DNA from: Reichenbachiella agariperforans
GTDB lineage: Bacteria > Bacteroidota > Bacteroidia > Cytophagales > Cyclobacteriaceae
Assembly: GCF_900142205.1 (NCBI RefSeq)
Contig: NZ_FRAA01000001.1
Coordinates: 836,803-900,802 of the forward strand
DNA: 64,000 nucleotides
Reading direction: 5' to 3'
Below the pieces are notes generated by a model. The model saw nothing but the letters and a program-made list of their open reading frames with translations. It ran no database searches and was not told where the DNA came from. The position numbers and the translations under genes are program-made. This document shows positions 44,594 through 53,094 of the stretch, piece after piece (within the stretch, counting starts at the first letter, position 1; each line of letters starts with the position of its first letter).

Positions 44594-45178
44594 ATGCAAT
44601 TACGCCTACCTCTAGTCTACGACAGTTCACCTGAATGGGTCAAAATAGTGCTAGATAATTTCGATGAATTCCTGCAAGACCATGCTGACTGTGAACGAAA
44701 GGCTTCCGCAATGGCAATGAGTTTTGTAGCAAAATTTCCAGATCGGCTAGAGATCATCCCAGAGCTAATCGATACAGCAGTAGAGGAGCTCGAGCATTTT
44801 AGGTCAGTCTATGAAATCATGGAAAAGCGAGGCATCCAGCTACGCCACGAAATCCGCGAAGACCTCTACATGAAAAAGCTGATCAAAAACTGCCGAAGCG
44901 GTAGAGAAGAACGCTTTCTGGATAGACTGTTATTAGCCTCTGTCGTAGAAAACCGAGGGGCTGAACGCTTTAAGCTGGTCTATGAACACCTAGAGCCAGG
45001 GGAACTCAAAAAATTCTACCAGGATCTCTGGGCCTCCGAGGCAAAACATGGTGAGGTATTCGTCAAATTGGCTCTCAACTATTTCAAAGAAGACGAAGTG
45101 TTTGATCGTCTGACAGAAATTAATGAAATTGAAGGGAAGATTATGGCAGACATGCCCTTGACACCCGCACTGCATTAG
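44594..45178 (+). CDS. MiaE-like tRNA hydroxylase, copy 2
   Basis: 194 residues, homologous to the protein at 6101-6694 in the same order of motifs: DHADCERKASAMA (Glu), EELEHFRSVYEIMEKRGI (E..H), ENRGAERFKLV (Glu), EAKHGEVFVKLA (E..H). All diiron ligands are kept. The two copies differ through most of their length, so this is an old duplication or separate acquisition and may serve a different tRNA substrate or modified base. First gene of a run miaE2-yqgE-DUF349. Confidence 0.85.
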   Translation: MQLRLPLVYDSSPEWVKIVLDNFDEFLQDHADCERKASAMAMSFVAKFPDRLEIIPELIDTAVEELEHFRSVYEIMEKRGIQLRHEIREDLYMKKLIKNCRSGREERFLDRLLLASVVENRGAERFKLVYEHLEPGELKKFYQDLWASEAKHGEVFVKLALNYFKEDEVFDRLTEINEIEGKIMADMPLTPALH

Positions 45179-45181
45179 CCT

Positions 45182-45760
45182 ATGGATTATTTTCACTCAA
45201 AAAGAACCTTCCAGCCAGAAAAAGGAGATTTACTGATCTCAGAACCTTACTTGCCCGACCCGAATTTTGAACGAACTGTGATTCTGATTTGCTCTCATGG
45301 TACAGAGGGAAGTTTTGGTTTTGTACTCAACAAGGAAGCCAACCTGAGATTTGATGAAGCCATCCTTGAAGCGCAGGGTTTTGAAGAAAAACTCTACGTC
45401 GGCGGCCCTGTGCAGCAAGACACGCTTCATTTCATCCACAGATCTACAGATGAAACCCTTGGTGGACAAGATATTGGCGGGGGGCTATATTGGAGTGGTG
45501 ACTATGATCGACTAATGGAAATGATCAAGGTGGGCATCATAGACCCTACCGATTTCAGATTCTTTGTAGGTTACTCAGGCTGGGACGCTGGCCAATTAGA
45601 AGAAGAACTAGAAGCAAAATCGTGGATCGTGCACAAAGGAGCCAATGCCAAACAGATTTTAGACACAGACACCAAAGAACTTTGGAAAGTATCGATGAGC
45701 GAACTCGGAGGAAAATTCAAAATGTTCGCAAACTACCCTACTGACCCAAAAATGAACTAA
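45182..45760 (+). CDS. YqgE/AlgH family protein
   Basis: 192 residues. The N-terminus KGDLLISEPYLPDPNFERTVILICSH and GSFGFVLNKEANL are the conserved YqgE/AlgH core, with LYVGGPVQQDTLHFIHRS and FFVGYSGWDAGQLEEEL. The family has a solved fold but no agreed biochemical role. It starts four bases after the MiaE stop, so co-translation is likely. Confidence 0.93.
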   Translation: MDYFHSKRTFQPEKGDLLISEPYLPDPNFERTVILICSHGTEGSFGFVLNKEANLRFDEAILEAQGFEEKLYVGGPVQQDTLHFIHRSTDETLGGQDIGGGLYWSGDYDRLMEMIKVGIIDPTDFRFFVGYSGWDAGQLEEELEAKSWIVHKGANAKQILDTDTKELWKVSMSELGGKFKMFANYPTDPKMN

Positions 45761-45801
45761 TATTGATTTTTGCTAAATTGCAATAAGAGAAACCGATAGT
45801 T

Positions 45802-47853
45802 ATGACTGATAAAAAAGACCTAGCTGCGCAAGATGCTGAGAAAGCATTGAAGCCAGATGCCGTTCAGCCCGAGGCTGAATCCAAACAAACCGATGACAAA
45901 ACACAACTATCTAGTGACGAAGTAGATGTGCCACCAGTAGAGGACTCTACTGCGACTACAGAGCTGCCCACAAGTGAAGCTGAAGCTGAATCTACTCCCT
46001 CAACTGCACATACTGAGTCTACAGAGGAGTCTAACCCCGCTACTCTGTCAAACGAGGAAGCTAAGATCGAGGACAATGATGATTCGGATGATGATCACAA
46101 AGATCATGACGAACTCAATGAAGACCAGCATGACGATGAGGTAGATTACTCCTCCATGTCCAAAGAAGAATTACTGGATCAGATCGCTGAAATATCCAAA
46201 TCTGACGAGGGGTTCAAAAAGGGAAAGAAAATACAAGCCATTCGTGCCTCCTACGATGTAATTTTTGACAAAGAGAAAGAAGCCGCACTATCTCGTTTCA
46301 TCCAAGACGGAGGCGAAGAAGATGATTTCGATTACAAACTTGATGAAACAAGCGAAAATTTCGAAGCATACCATAAAATACTCAGAGAAAAGCGTTACAA
46401 AAACGCCAAAGAACTCGAAAAACAAAAAGAGAACAACCTCAAACTTAAAAACGATCTATTAGAGCGTCTGAGACTATTCATAGACGATGACGAGAACACC
46501 GCCAGCATCAACGAGCTACGAAAACTCCAAGATGAATGGAAATCCATAGGCCCAGTTCATCCTCAGCACAACAAAACACTGTGGGCGAATTACAACGCAC
46601 TTTTGGACCTCTTCTACGATCATCGCAGCATCTACTTCGAACTAAAAGAACTCGACAAGAAGAAAAATCTGGGAATGAAATTAGAGTTATGCGATCAAGC
46701 AGAAGCATTAGCTCAAAATGAAAACCTCAATGAAGCGATCAAACGTCTCAACGAACTGCATGAGGAGTACAAACATATCGGCCCCATCCCAAAAGAGGTA
46801 CAAGAAGAAACTTGGCAAAGATTCAAGTCCGCTTCGGATGAAATCTATCAGAAAAGAAAAGAATACTACGGTCATCTGAAAGAAGAGTTCAAAGAAAACT
46901 TCAGCAAAAAATCAACGCTCGCAGATCAAATCCAAGAGTACGCAGAATTTAGTGCTGAAAAAATCGGTGAGTGGAATGCTAAAACCAAAGAGCTACTAGC
47001 ACTCCAAAAAGAGTGGGATGCCACTGGTAGCATGCCCAAAGAGCAGGCCAAGCAAATCAATAAAAAATTCTGGGGAGCCTTTAAGGCTTTCTTCCGCAAC
47101 AAGTCCGCATTTTTCAAGACTTTGGATTCTCAGCGAGGAGAAAACCTAGAGATCAAGCAAAAACTAGTCGACCAAGCGGTAGAACTAGCCAGCAAAGATG
47201 ATGACTGGGAAAATACGGCTAACAAACTAAAGGATTTACAAAAGGAATGGAAAGACATCGGTCCAGTTCCTGAAAAGCAAAGAGAGTCTATATACAAGTC
47301 TTTCAAGAAAGCCTGTGACACCTTCTTTAACAAACGCAGAGATCACAACAAAATCAAAGAATCATCCTATGATGATAATTTGGTCAAAAAGGAAGCTATC
47401 ATCAAACAGCTAGAAGAACTCGCACATGTCGATGATCTAGATCCAGAAAAAGTCTACGAACTACAAGACGAATACAATGCACTAGGTTTCGTCCCTAAGA
47501 AGGCCATCAAGAGTATTCAGAACAAGTACCAAACGGCGCTAAAAGCAGTAGTCAACAATGCTAAAAATTTCGAAGAAGACGAGCTAGACGAACTAAAGTC
47601 ACTCATCAGCATTCACAAAATCAAAGCTGGCCCTCACGGGGATCAAAAACTGCAGCGAAAAGAGTACTCGTTGAAGAGAAAAATCCAGAATCTAGAGAGC
47701 GATGTATCGACTTGGAAAAATAATTTGGGATTCTTCGCCAACTCTAAAAATGCGGAAAAGATGCTCAAAGAATTCGAACAAAAGATCCAAGATGCTGAAA
47801 ATCAATTGATAGAATTAAAGGAAGAATTAAAGCTAATCACCTACGCAGGATAG
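45802..47853 (+). CDS. DUF349 repeat protein
   Basis: 683 residues. A 110-residue acidic, low-complexity N-terminus (Glu, Asp, Ser, Thr) is followed by five or six helical DUF349 repeats, each with an LxELxxEWKxIGPxP-type core (LQDEWKSIGPVHPQHN, LHEEYKHIGPIPKEV, LQKEWDATGSMPKEQ, LQKEWKDIGPVPEKQ) and a coiled coil near the end. Widely conserved in Bacteroidota; function unknown. Third gene of the miaE2-yqgE run, 41 bases after yqgE. Confidence 0.9.
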   Translation: MTDKKDLAAQDAEKALKPDAVQPEAESKQTDDKTQLSSDEVDVPPVEDSTATTELPTSEAEAESTPSTAHTESTEESNPATLSNEEAKIEDNDDSDDDHKDHDELNEDQHDDEVDYSSMSKEELLDQIAEISKSDEGFKKGKKIQAIRASYDVIFDKEKEAALSRFIQDGGEEDDFDYKLDETSENFEAYHKILREKRYKNAKELEKQKENNLKLKNDLLERLRLFIDDDENTASINELRKLQDEWKSIGPVHPQHNKTLWANYNALLDLFYDHRSIYFELKELDKKKNLGMKLELCDQAEALAQNENLNEAIKRLNELHEEYKHIGPIPKEVQEETWQRFKSASDEIYQKRKEYYGHLKEEFKENFSKKSTLADQIQEYAEFSAEKIGEWNAKTKELLALQKEWDATGSMPKEQAKQINKKFWGAFKAFFRNKSAFFKTLDSQRGENLEIKQKLVDQAVELASKDDDWENTANKLKDLQKEWKDIGPVPEKQRESIYKSFKKACDTFFNKRRDHNKIKESSYDDNLVKKEAIIKQLEELAHVDDLDPEKVYELQDEYNALGFVPKKAIKSIQNKYQTALKAVVNNAKNFEEDELDELKSLISIHKIKAGPHGDQKLQRKEYSLKRKIQNLESDVSTWKNNLGFFANSKNAEKMLKEFEQKIQDAENQLIELKEELKLITYAG

Positions 47854-47901
47854 GCTATCAATACGGTTTATAAAAGTCTCTGAAAATTTTATCAGAGATA
47901 C

Positions 47902-47931
47902 TTGCATGAGAAAAATTCTACGTTAATTTTG
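47902..47931 (+). promoter_or_regulatory. promoter of tRNA-Thr
   Basis: TTG (47902-47904) and TAATTTTG (47924-47931) are 19 bases apart and match the Bacteroidota sigma factor consensus TTG-N19-TAnnTTTG exactly. The tRNA begins 67 bases later. Confidence 0.75.
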
Positions 47932-47997
47932 CACTCGCAATTGACCAAAAGAGGTCAAGAAAATAGAATCACGGTTCTTTTTTTACGCAAGTTTATT

Positions 47998-48070
47998 GCC
48001 TCCTTAGCTCAGTTGGTAGAGCACCTCACTTGTAATGAGGCGGTCGTTGGTTCGAGTCCGACAGGGGGCT
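47998..48070 (+). tRNA. tRNA-Thr (anticodon TGT)
   Basis: All arms fold: acceptor GCCTCCT/AGGGGGC, D arm GCTC-loop-GAGC, anticodon stem CCTCA/TGAGG with loop CTTGTAA (anticodon TGT), T arm GTTGG-TTCGAGT-CCGAC. 73 bases with discriminator T and no encoded CCA. Confidence 0.97.
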
Positions 48071-48080
48071 CTCGAAATTT

Positions 48081-48124
48081 AAAAGCCTTTGTAAATAATG
48101 AATTTACAAAGGCTTTTTCTTTTT
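48081..48124. terminator. bidirectional terminator after tRNA-Thr
   Basis: A perfect 16-bp stem (48081-48096 with 48102-48117, core GCCTTTGTAAAT) has an AATGA loop and T tract on the plus strand. It also ends the minus-strand sensor gene that stops at 48129. Confidence 0.9.
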
Positions 48125-48128
48125 AAGT

Positions 48129-49004
48129 TTAACGCAAAATCACATTAACCTCTTTAACTAAATCATCTAAACTATTAGCAAGTGCTTTGAGCTGCTCCAG
48201 GTCATTGGTTAAATCCGTACTAGTCCCCATTTCCTTTTCCAAAATCGCAATTAGCCCTAAGATATTAGACAAGGGAGCTCTCAATATATGTGCATTGTCA
48301 TAGGCATAGTCATATAGTGTTTGATTCTTCTTTTTGAGTTCAAGCGTCTTGGCTTCTATGATACTTTCTAGATTATTCTTGGTGGTTTCTATATGCTTTC
48401 GTTGTTCAAGCAACATTTTCCGCTTATCATTCAGTTCTTGGGTCAACCTATCGATTTGCCCATTATATTGATAGTAGGTTATGCGTTCCTGTTCCATATC
48501 TTTCTTGACATACACAATACAAATTGCTACAAAAACAACATTGATCAAGAAATCCATATACATGGAAATGCTAGTCAATTCTGCTTCCTCAATCGGCTTA
48601 TTATAATAGGTACTCAAAACCAGAGTGAGCAGGCATAATATCACCGCAGCAGGGATTTTGTACACCCTTGGCAAAACAGCTATCAACATGACTAATATTG
48701 TGAAATATGCTGTACTAAAAGCCCCATACACGCCCCCTTGCGTCCCCCAAAACAGGACGTATATCGCAACCAAGAATCCACAGTAAACAAATACTGCATA
48801 CGCCATCAGTCTCTTTCTCGTTTGCATCCAAATACAAAACAGCGTAACCCCAAGCAACACTATATTGAGAGATAAGCTTAACATATCAAAACTCAAAAAT
48901 GTAACCCTAAGAATGTTAATCAAAAAACATAAAACTGATATCTTCAAGAGCCTTGAAAAAAACAAATAAGCACTAGGTGTCTGATATCGATCTTGAATGT
49001 TCAT
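48129..49004 (-). CDS. membrane sensor with HisKA-like H-box but no kinase ATPase domain
   Basis: 291 residues. Six or so membrane segments fill residues 20-165, a coiled coil runs 170-230, and the last 60 residues hold a dimerisation-phosphoacceptor helix with His239 in NAHILRAPLSNILGLIAIL. There is no N, G1 or G2 ATPase box before the stop at residue 291, so it cannot autophosphorylate by itself. It may act as a phosphotransfer or dimerisation partner, or be a truncated kinase. The stop codon sits 5 bases from a terminator, so truncation by a recent frameshift is not supported. Follows its paralogue at 49012-49884 by 8 bases. Confidence 0.75.
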   Translation of the reverse strand: MNIQDRYQTPSAYLFFSRLLKISVLCFLINILRVTFLSFDMLSLSLNIVLLGVTLFCIWMQTRKRLMAYAVFVYCGFLVAIYVLFWGTQGGVYGAFSTAYFTILVMLIAVLPRVYKIPAAVILCLLTLVLSTYYNKPIEEAELTSISMYMDFLINVVFVAICIVYVKKDMEQERITYYQYNGQIDRLTQELNDKRKMLLEQRKHIETTKNNLESIIEAKTLELKKKNQTLYDYAYDNAHILRAPLSNILGLIAILEKEMGTSTDLTNDLEQLKALANSLDDLVKEVNVILR

Positions 49005-49011
49005 CGTTTCC

Positions 49012-49884
49012 CTATTCTTTCTTGTCTTTCTTGCCCTGAATACGAAGTAAAGATTTCACCAGACTTGTACCTGATTTCTTAAGTAGTTTACCATACTCTC
49101 CTTCAAAATTCGACCGCATAATTTGATTGTTCATTTCATCAACAGACGGGGAAATTTGCATGCTGGTCAACTCAAGGTATTGTTCTATTGCGCTATTTTG
49201 CCTGTTCAATTGCTCCTTCCTATTTTGCACATTTTGAGTTAGTGACTGATTCAGTGCCAACAATTCCTTTTCTTGTTCTATGAGTTTCACGTTCTCTTTT
49301 CTGATCTCAGCCATCTTCTTATGCAATACATTTTTAATTTCCCACTGATCCTTTCGCTCGGCATTGTGCTGAAATGAAAAATAAACCATACCAATTGTAA
49401 CTAGAACTACAAGAATCTGATACTTGAATATAGAGTTCCCTTGATCTCCTACGATTATTGAAATAAAATCTTGCTGAAACTCCCACAAGTATATCGCGAC
49501 CAACAGGCACACTAGGGTAAAAACGACTATATAAACATGATGACGTCCTGATGTTATAATAGCTCCTACAATAACAGATGCTACCATCCCCGTCTCTACC
49601 ACTCCCGTCACCCCACCATTCACCAACCAAAGGTATGAGTTGGCCAATGAAAAAACCACACCAAAAAACATAGCGACCCCTTTTCGATAACCAATAACCC
49701 ATACATAAATCAAAGTCCCTAGGTATACCGTAAATAATACGGACTGACCCACAAGGTTTCCCGTATCAATCACTCCCATAGACAACTGGTACATCGAATA
49801 CATGGATCGAAGCAATGCAATCATACATACCCCTATGAGTAGTTTTCTCTCAAAGACATATTTGTTTAGTTGGTCATTACTCAT
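49012..49884 (-). CDS. membrane sensor-like protein with coiled coil, paralogue of the downstream gene
   Basis: 290 residues with the same build: about six membrane segments (residues 15-165), then a coiled coil (QWEIKNVLHKKMAEIRKENVKLIEQEKELLAL) and a basic tail. The H-box of the neighbour is not recognisable; YLELTSMQISPSVDEMNNQIMRS takes its place. Two adjacent, co-oriented proteins of similar size suggest they form a complex. Function unknown. Confidence 0.7.
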   Translation of the reverse strand: MSNDQLNKYVFERKLLIGVCMIALLRSMYSMYQLSMGVIDTGNLVGQSVLFTVYLGTLIYVWVIGYRKGVAMFFGVVFSLANSYLWLVNGGVTGVVETGMVASVIVGAIITSGRHHVYIVVFTLVCLLVAIYLWEFQQDFISIIVGDQGNSIFKYQILVVLVTIGMVYFSFQHNAERKDQWEIKNVLHKKMAEIRKENVKLIEQEKELLALNQSLTQNVQNRKEQLNRQNSAIEQYLELTSMQISPSVDEMNNQIMRSNFEGEYGKLLKKSGTSLVKSLLRIQGKKDKKE

Positions 49885-50034
49885 CTAGTAGGTTGTGGTT
49901 TCAGTTACTTTTTCTGGGTAACAGTATCAATATAATCATGGTGAGTTGCTATTCCTAAAGCAAAAACACTTTTAGCAAGAATCTAATCACTATATATCTA
50001 CCTCTTTACTAGAAAAGTTAGTAACTGACACGAA

Positions 50035-51033
50035 CTATTCCAAACGAGATAAGAACGCCATCGTATCCACACCATCTGCATAATCCTCCAGACTCGGCAA
50101 TTGTGCCTGACCGAATGGAATATACTCTTGCCCTACGACGCATTGTATTTTTGATTCGTGTGCTTGGAGATAGCGTTCCAACTCTGCATGACTCTCATAG
50201 TACTGATAATAGAGTACAGATATAGGAGACACGAGTTCTTCACTCTCTCGTACTAGCAAAAACTCATTGTCTAGGTGTGGCTCTCGGTTGACCAGATAGA
50301 TGGATTTGTTGTAGTCATAGTTGTTTCGGTACTTGTGATGATCTCCCACTGCCGCATAACCAGCAAATGCATCTAATAGCTGGGGCAGTTCATAGCCTTT
50401 TGGAACAAGTATTTTAGAGACATTTCTACAGCCCAGACCATAGTAGCGAAACACGTCTTCACCCAATGCCTCTAGTTCTGTCTGAGTTTCCTTACCTGTG
50501 ATGACTGCCAGCGAAGTGCGGTTTGCGCGAATGACATTAGGTTTGTCTTTAAAATAATGCTTGAAATACCGCGCCGTATTGTCACTACCTGTAGCGATGT
50601 ACGCCTCCGCATCGTTGAGGCGTTCCACGACAGAAATATACGCATCGACTCGTGGGTCCAGTTTGACCAACTCCGCAATGATATAAGTCACCAAAAAAGT
50701 ATCCTGAGAACTAGGTTTGATAAGCAAATGGTGTCCAGCGATCAAAACCGATAGCATATCATGAAAGCCCACCAAAGGGATATTACCAGCAGCGATCACC
50801 CCTACCCTTTTGGCTCTGGTATGTGACAAGTCATAGGATGAGACCCACTTTTCTAAAGAAGATTGCTCTAAGAAAGACTGAATACCTTGCAAGGCAAAAT
50901 CAACACTCTCCTCTGTAAACCAACTGTTTTGGTTGCGAGCCGATAGCGCTAGCTCTGTCCGCTGTTCCTTGCTCAGTTTTGACAGTATCTTCCCTAAACC
51001 CACAAATAATTTTACTCTCTCCTCTAAAAACAT
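50035..51033 (-). CDS. LuxC-like acyl-CoA reductase
   Basis: 332 residues, a short LuxC-family member (NADPH-dependent acyl-CoA reductase fold, aldehyde-dehydrogenase-like). Motifs: RVGVIAAGNIPLVGFHDMLSVLIAGH, LLIKPSSQDTFL, YIATGSDNTARYF and the catalytic-cysteine region YYGLGCRNVSKILVP. Bacteroidota often carry this gene beside a dicluster ferredoxin, as here (divergent). It should reduce fatty acyl-CoA to aldehyde; the physiological purpose is unknown. Confidence 0.88.
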   Translation of the reverse strand: MFLEERVKLFVGLGKILSKLSKEQRTELALSARNQNSWFTEESVDFALQGIQSFLEQSSLEKWVSSYDLSHTRAKRVGVIAAGNIPLVGFHDMLSVLIAGHHLLIKPSSQDTFLVTYIIAELVKLDPRVDAYISVVERLNDAEAYIATGSDNTARYFKHYFKDKPNVIRANRTSLAVITGKETQTELEALGEDVFRYYGLGCRNVSKILVPKGYELPQLLDAFAGYAAVGDHHKYRNNYDYNKSIYLVNREPHLDNEFLLVRESEELVSPISVLYYQYYESHAELERYLQAHESKIQCVVGQEYIPFGQAQLPSLEDYADGVDTMAFLSRLE

Positions 51034-51074
51034 ATTTTATAAAATCCGTATACCTAAACTAATGCCAGAAACAC

Positions 51075-51104
51075 TTTGGCAGGCAAAATTAATCTTTATT
51101 TTTG
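51075..51104 (+). promoter_or_regulatory. promoter of the ferredoxin gene
   Basis: TTTG (51075-51078) and TATTTTTG (51097-51104) are 18 bases apart, fitting the Bacteroidota consensus. The ferredoxin ATG is 37 bases further on. Confidence 0.7.
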
Positions 51105-51140
51105 CACACTTAATTTTTAGGATAATTAAAGTAAACTAAA

Positions 51141-51488
51141 ATGGCAATTATTATTACCGATGAATGCATCAACTGCGGAGCTTGCGAGCCAGAATGCCCC
51201 AATACTGCTATCTATGAAGGTGGTGTAGAATGGGACTGGGCTGGAGGAACGAGCCTAACCGAAGTGGAGCTAGAAGACGGGACTCAGGTAGATGCCAAAG
51301 AAGCACAAGAGCCTGTGTCTGAAGATTTGTATTACATCGTCCCTGGGAAATGTACTGAGTGTAACGGATTTCACGAAGAACCCCAGTGTGCGGCTGTCTG
51401 TCCGGTAGATTGCTGTGTCGATGATCCAGATTACGAAGAAGAAGAAGAAGAGCTACTCGCTAAGAAAGCTTGGCTTCACAACGAATAA
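51141..51488 (+). CDS. 4Fe-4S dicluster ferredoxin
   Basis: 115 residues. First cluster [13 protein letters not shown] (CxxCxxCxxxCP), second [22 protein letters not shown] with an insertion between cysteines 2 and 3, as in the Chlorobium/Azotobacter FdxN-like and Bacteroidota ferredoxins. A 70-residue acidic linker separates the clusters. Electron carrier in the cytosol. Followed by a terminator; divergent from the LuxC-like gene, which may use it as an electron source (inference). Confidence 0.95.
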   Translation: MAIIITDECINCGACEPECPNTAIYEGGVEWDWAGGTSLTEVELEDGTQVDAKEAQEPVSEDLYYIVPGKCTECNGFHEEPQCAAVCPVDCCVDDPDYEEEEEELLAKKAWLHNE

Positions 51489-51509
51489 TAGCTATCGAAA
51501 GATACAATC

Positions 51510-51541
51510 AAAAAGCTACGCCAACCGCGTAGCTTTTTTTA
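51510..51541 (+). terminator. terminator of the ferredoxin gene
   Basis: AAAAGCTACGC and GCGTAGCTTTT flank CAACC, with an extended T tract. Confidence 0.92.
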
Positions 51542-52082
51542 TATCCAATGTTCTCTTAATAGCCCATCTCTATAGCTGAGATAGAAATTAGGGATCAGTC
51601 GGTATTTCTGGGGATAAAAATCAATATTCGACATTGAGCATTCGAGATTCATTACTCCAATCATTTAAATATTACCTCAAAGACGTATAATAGGTGATTG
51701 TTTTATAAAAAAAACAATCGCGAATTTCGATTAATGAATCTTGAATAACGAAGTATGATCTACTACCTCTCCCCCAGAAATACAGGGTGATCCGAAATTA
51801 GATATTCGACACTCCTACTACGCTATCATGATCTGTACATGGGGTACAGATTGCTCACACAAAAAACAACGTAGTAATATTCGCCCATCTTCTGACTTAA
51901 TCTAATAGCTAAGACAGGCTATGCGCTAAGTTGTATAGATTGCAGCATCATCTGATTTTGGCAGGAGTCTTCCAACGCTATGATTACAGATGTGCTGAAT
52001 ATGAACGAGACAATAGTACTAACATCGGCCTGACTTAAAGGGCTGATACATTAAAGTAATTCAAAGCATAAACCATGTTTGT
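51542..52082. other. intergenic region containing a fold-back (MITE-like) repeat
   Basis: 541 bases without a gene. The notable structure is an imperfect inverted repeat at about 51590-51800; the remainder is AT-rich and includes the unlocated promoter of the thioesterase gene. Confidence 0.5.
51590..51800. repeat. imperfect inverted repeat, possible MITE-like element
   Basis: GGATCA-x-TATTTCTGGGG on the left (51592-51615 area) recurs inverted on the right as CCCCAGAAATA-x-TGATCC (51772-51795 area). An inner pair, ATTCGAGATTCATTA and its complement-like GAATCTTGAATAA, sits inside. Both outer flanks also share ATATTCGACA. The total folds into a long, mismatched hairpin with about 70 bases of related sequence per arm. 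Confidence 0.55.
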
Positions 52083-52475
52083 ATGACCCTCGAAGAACAG
52101 ATCAAAGCTTCAGAAACGCACATATTCAAAGCCGTATTCCCTAACACGACCAACCACTACGACACACTATTCGGTGGTACTGCCATGAAACTCATGGATG
52201 AAGTCGCCTTCATCACCGCGACACGTTTTTCCAGACAACGAATGGTGACCGTCAGCAGTGACCGTATCGATTTTTCTCAACCCATACAGGTCGGTACTCT
52301 CATGGAGCTAGTAGGCAACGTCTCCCATGTTGGCAATACGAGCATGAAAGTCCGTGTCGATATATTCGTAGAGCAGATGTACAAAAACGAGCGAGAAAAA
52401 GCCATCAGTGGAGAATTCACTTTCGTCGCTATCGATGAGGATAAAAAGCCAGTTAGCATTCTGAAAAACGAATAA
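52083..52475 (+). CDS. acyl-CoA thioesterase (hot-dog fold, YciA-like)
   Basis: 130 residues with the hot-dog core: FPNTTNHYDTLFGGTAMKLMDEVAFITATRFS (Asp of the catalytic pair), VTVSSDRIDFSQPIQVGTLMELVGNVSHVGNTSMKVRVDI and the family-typical ISGEFTFVAIDEDKKP. Hydrolyses acyl-CoAs of broad chain length; the physiological substrate is unknown. Its last 222 bases are duplicated at 53532-53753 (as a non-functional fragment). The stop codon falls inside a 24-bp-arm hairpin. Confidence 0.92.
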   Translation: MTLEEQIKASETHIFKAVFPNTTNHYDTLFGGTAMKLMDEVAFITATRFSRQRMVTVSSDRIDFSQPIQVGTLMELVGNVSHVGNTSMKVRVDIFVEQMYKNEREKAISGEFTFVAIDEDKKPVSILKNE

Positions 52476-52514
52476 AGTCTGTGTCATAGTATGACACAGA
52501 CTTTATTCGTTTTT
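52464..52514. terminator. very long perfect hairpin between convergent genes
   Basis: Arms of 24 bases (52464-52487 and 52491-52514; core GAATAAAGTCTGTGTCAT) are perfectly complementary with an AGT loop. The hairpin contains the TAA of the thioesterase gene and reaches the stop of the opposite gene, acting as a bidirectional terminator. Confidence 0.85.
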
Positions 52515-52899
52515 AATTACTATGAAGCAATAGATTCAACTCCTTGTATGATTTCACCACTTTAGTCTCATAGGAATATGCCTGCAAGATCAACCGCGCA
52601 GCACCTCTTATCACTATATTATCGGATATGACCGTCACTCTTTCTATTTGAGACACATGTTTATTCATGCACTTGACCCATCTTTTTTGAGCATTTAACT
52701 CAAAACCAGACATCTCTGTACAGTCCCACACCAGTGTCATCTTATGGTCAACGTCTCTTTTTTCAAATTCACGCTCCCAAAATGAGCATGCTTTTTCACT
52801 GGCTTCCTCAGTAAACTTGTTTTTAAATTTAAACAACAAACAATTTTCCTGATATTCATGAAAAATCTTTGTTTCCATCTCTTCTGATTGGTACCTCAT
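52513..52899 (-). CDS. STAS-like small protein
   Basis: 128 residues (a second ATG at 52878, METKIFHEYQE, may be the real start, giving 121). The alternation of strands and helices (KMTLVWDCTEMSGFELNAQKRW, RVTVISDNIVIRGAARLIL) resembles the SpoIIAA/STAS-type or the SpoIIAA-like fold often found in Bacteroidota, without a clear phosphorylatable Ser. Cytosolic; a regulatory role is inferred only. No neighbours in the same operon. Confidence 0.6.
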   Translation of the reverse strand: MRYQSEEMETKIFHEYQENCLLFKFKNKFTEEASEKACSFWEREFEKRDVDHKMTLVWDCTEMSGFELNAQKRWVKCMNKHVSQIERVTVISDNIVIRGAARLILQAYSYETKVVKSYKELNLLLHSN

Positions 52900-53094
52900 C
52901 CCTTCTTTTAGTTATTCTATCTGCAAGAATACCGACTTCATTTGAGATGAATTCAAATTACTCGTTGAAACAACTATTATACCCGTTGAATAGATAACTT
53001 CTTTCGTTTACTGCAAAAGCACATCTCCAAATACACCTTTAACCTCGATTATGCATTAGAATAAAGATTTTGGTATGGAACTAAATTCACCAAA

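Noticed and set aside
49012-49884. Possible degenerate histidine kinase
   Set aside because: No H-box and no ATPase motif at all, so it is described as sensor-like rather than as a kinase pseudogene.
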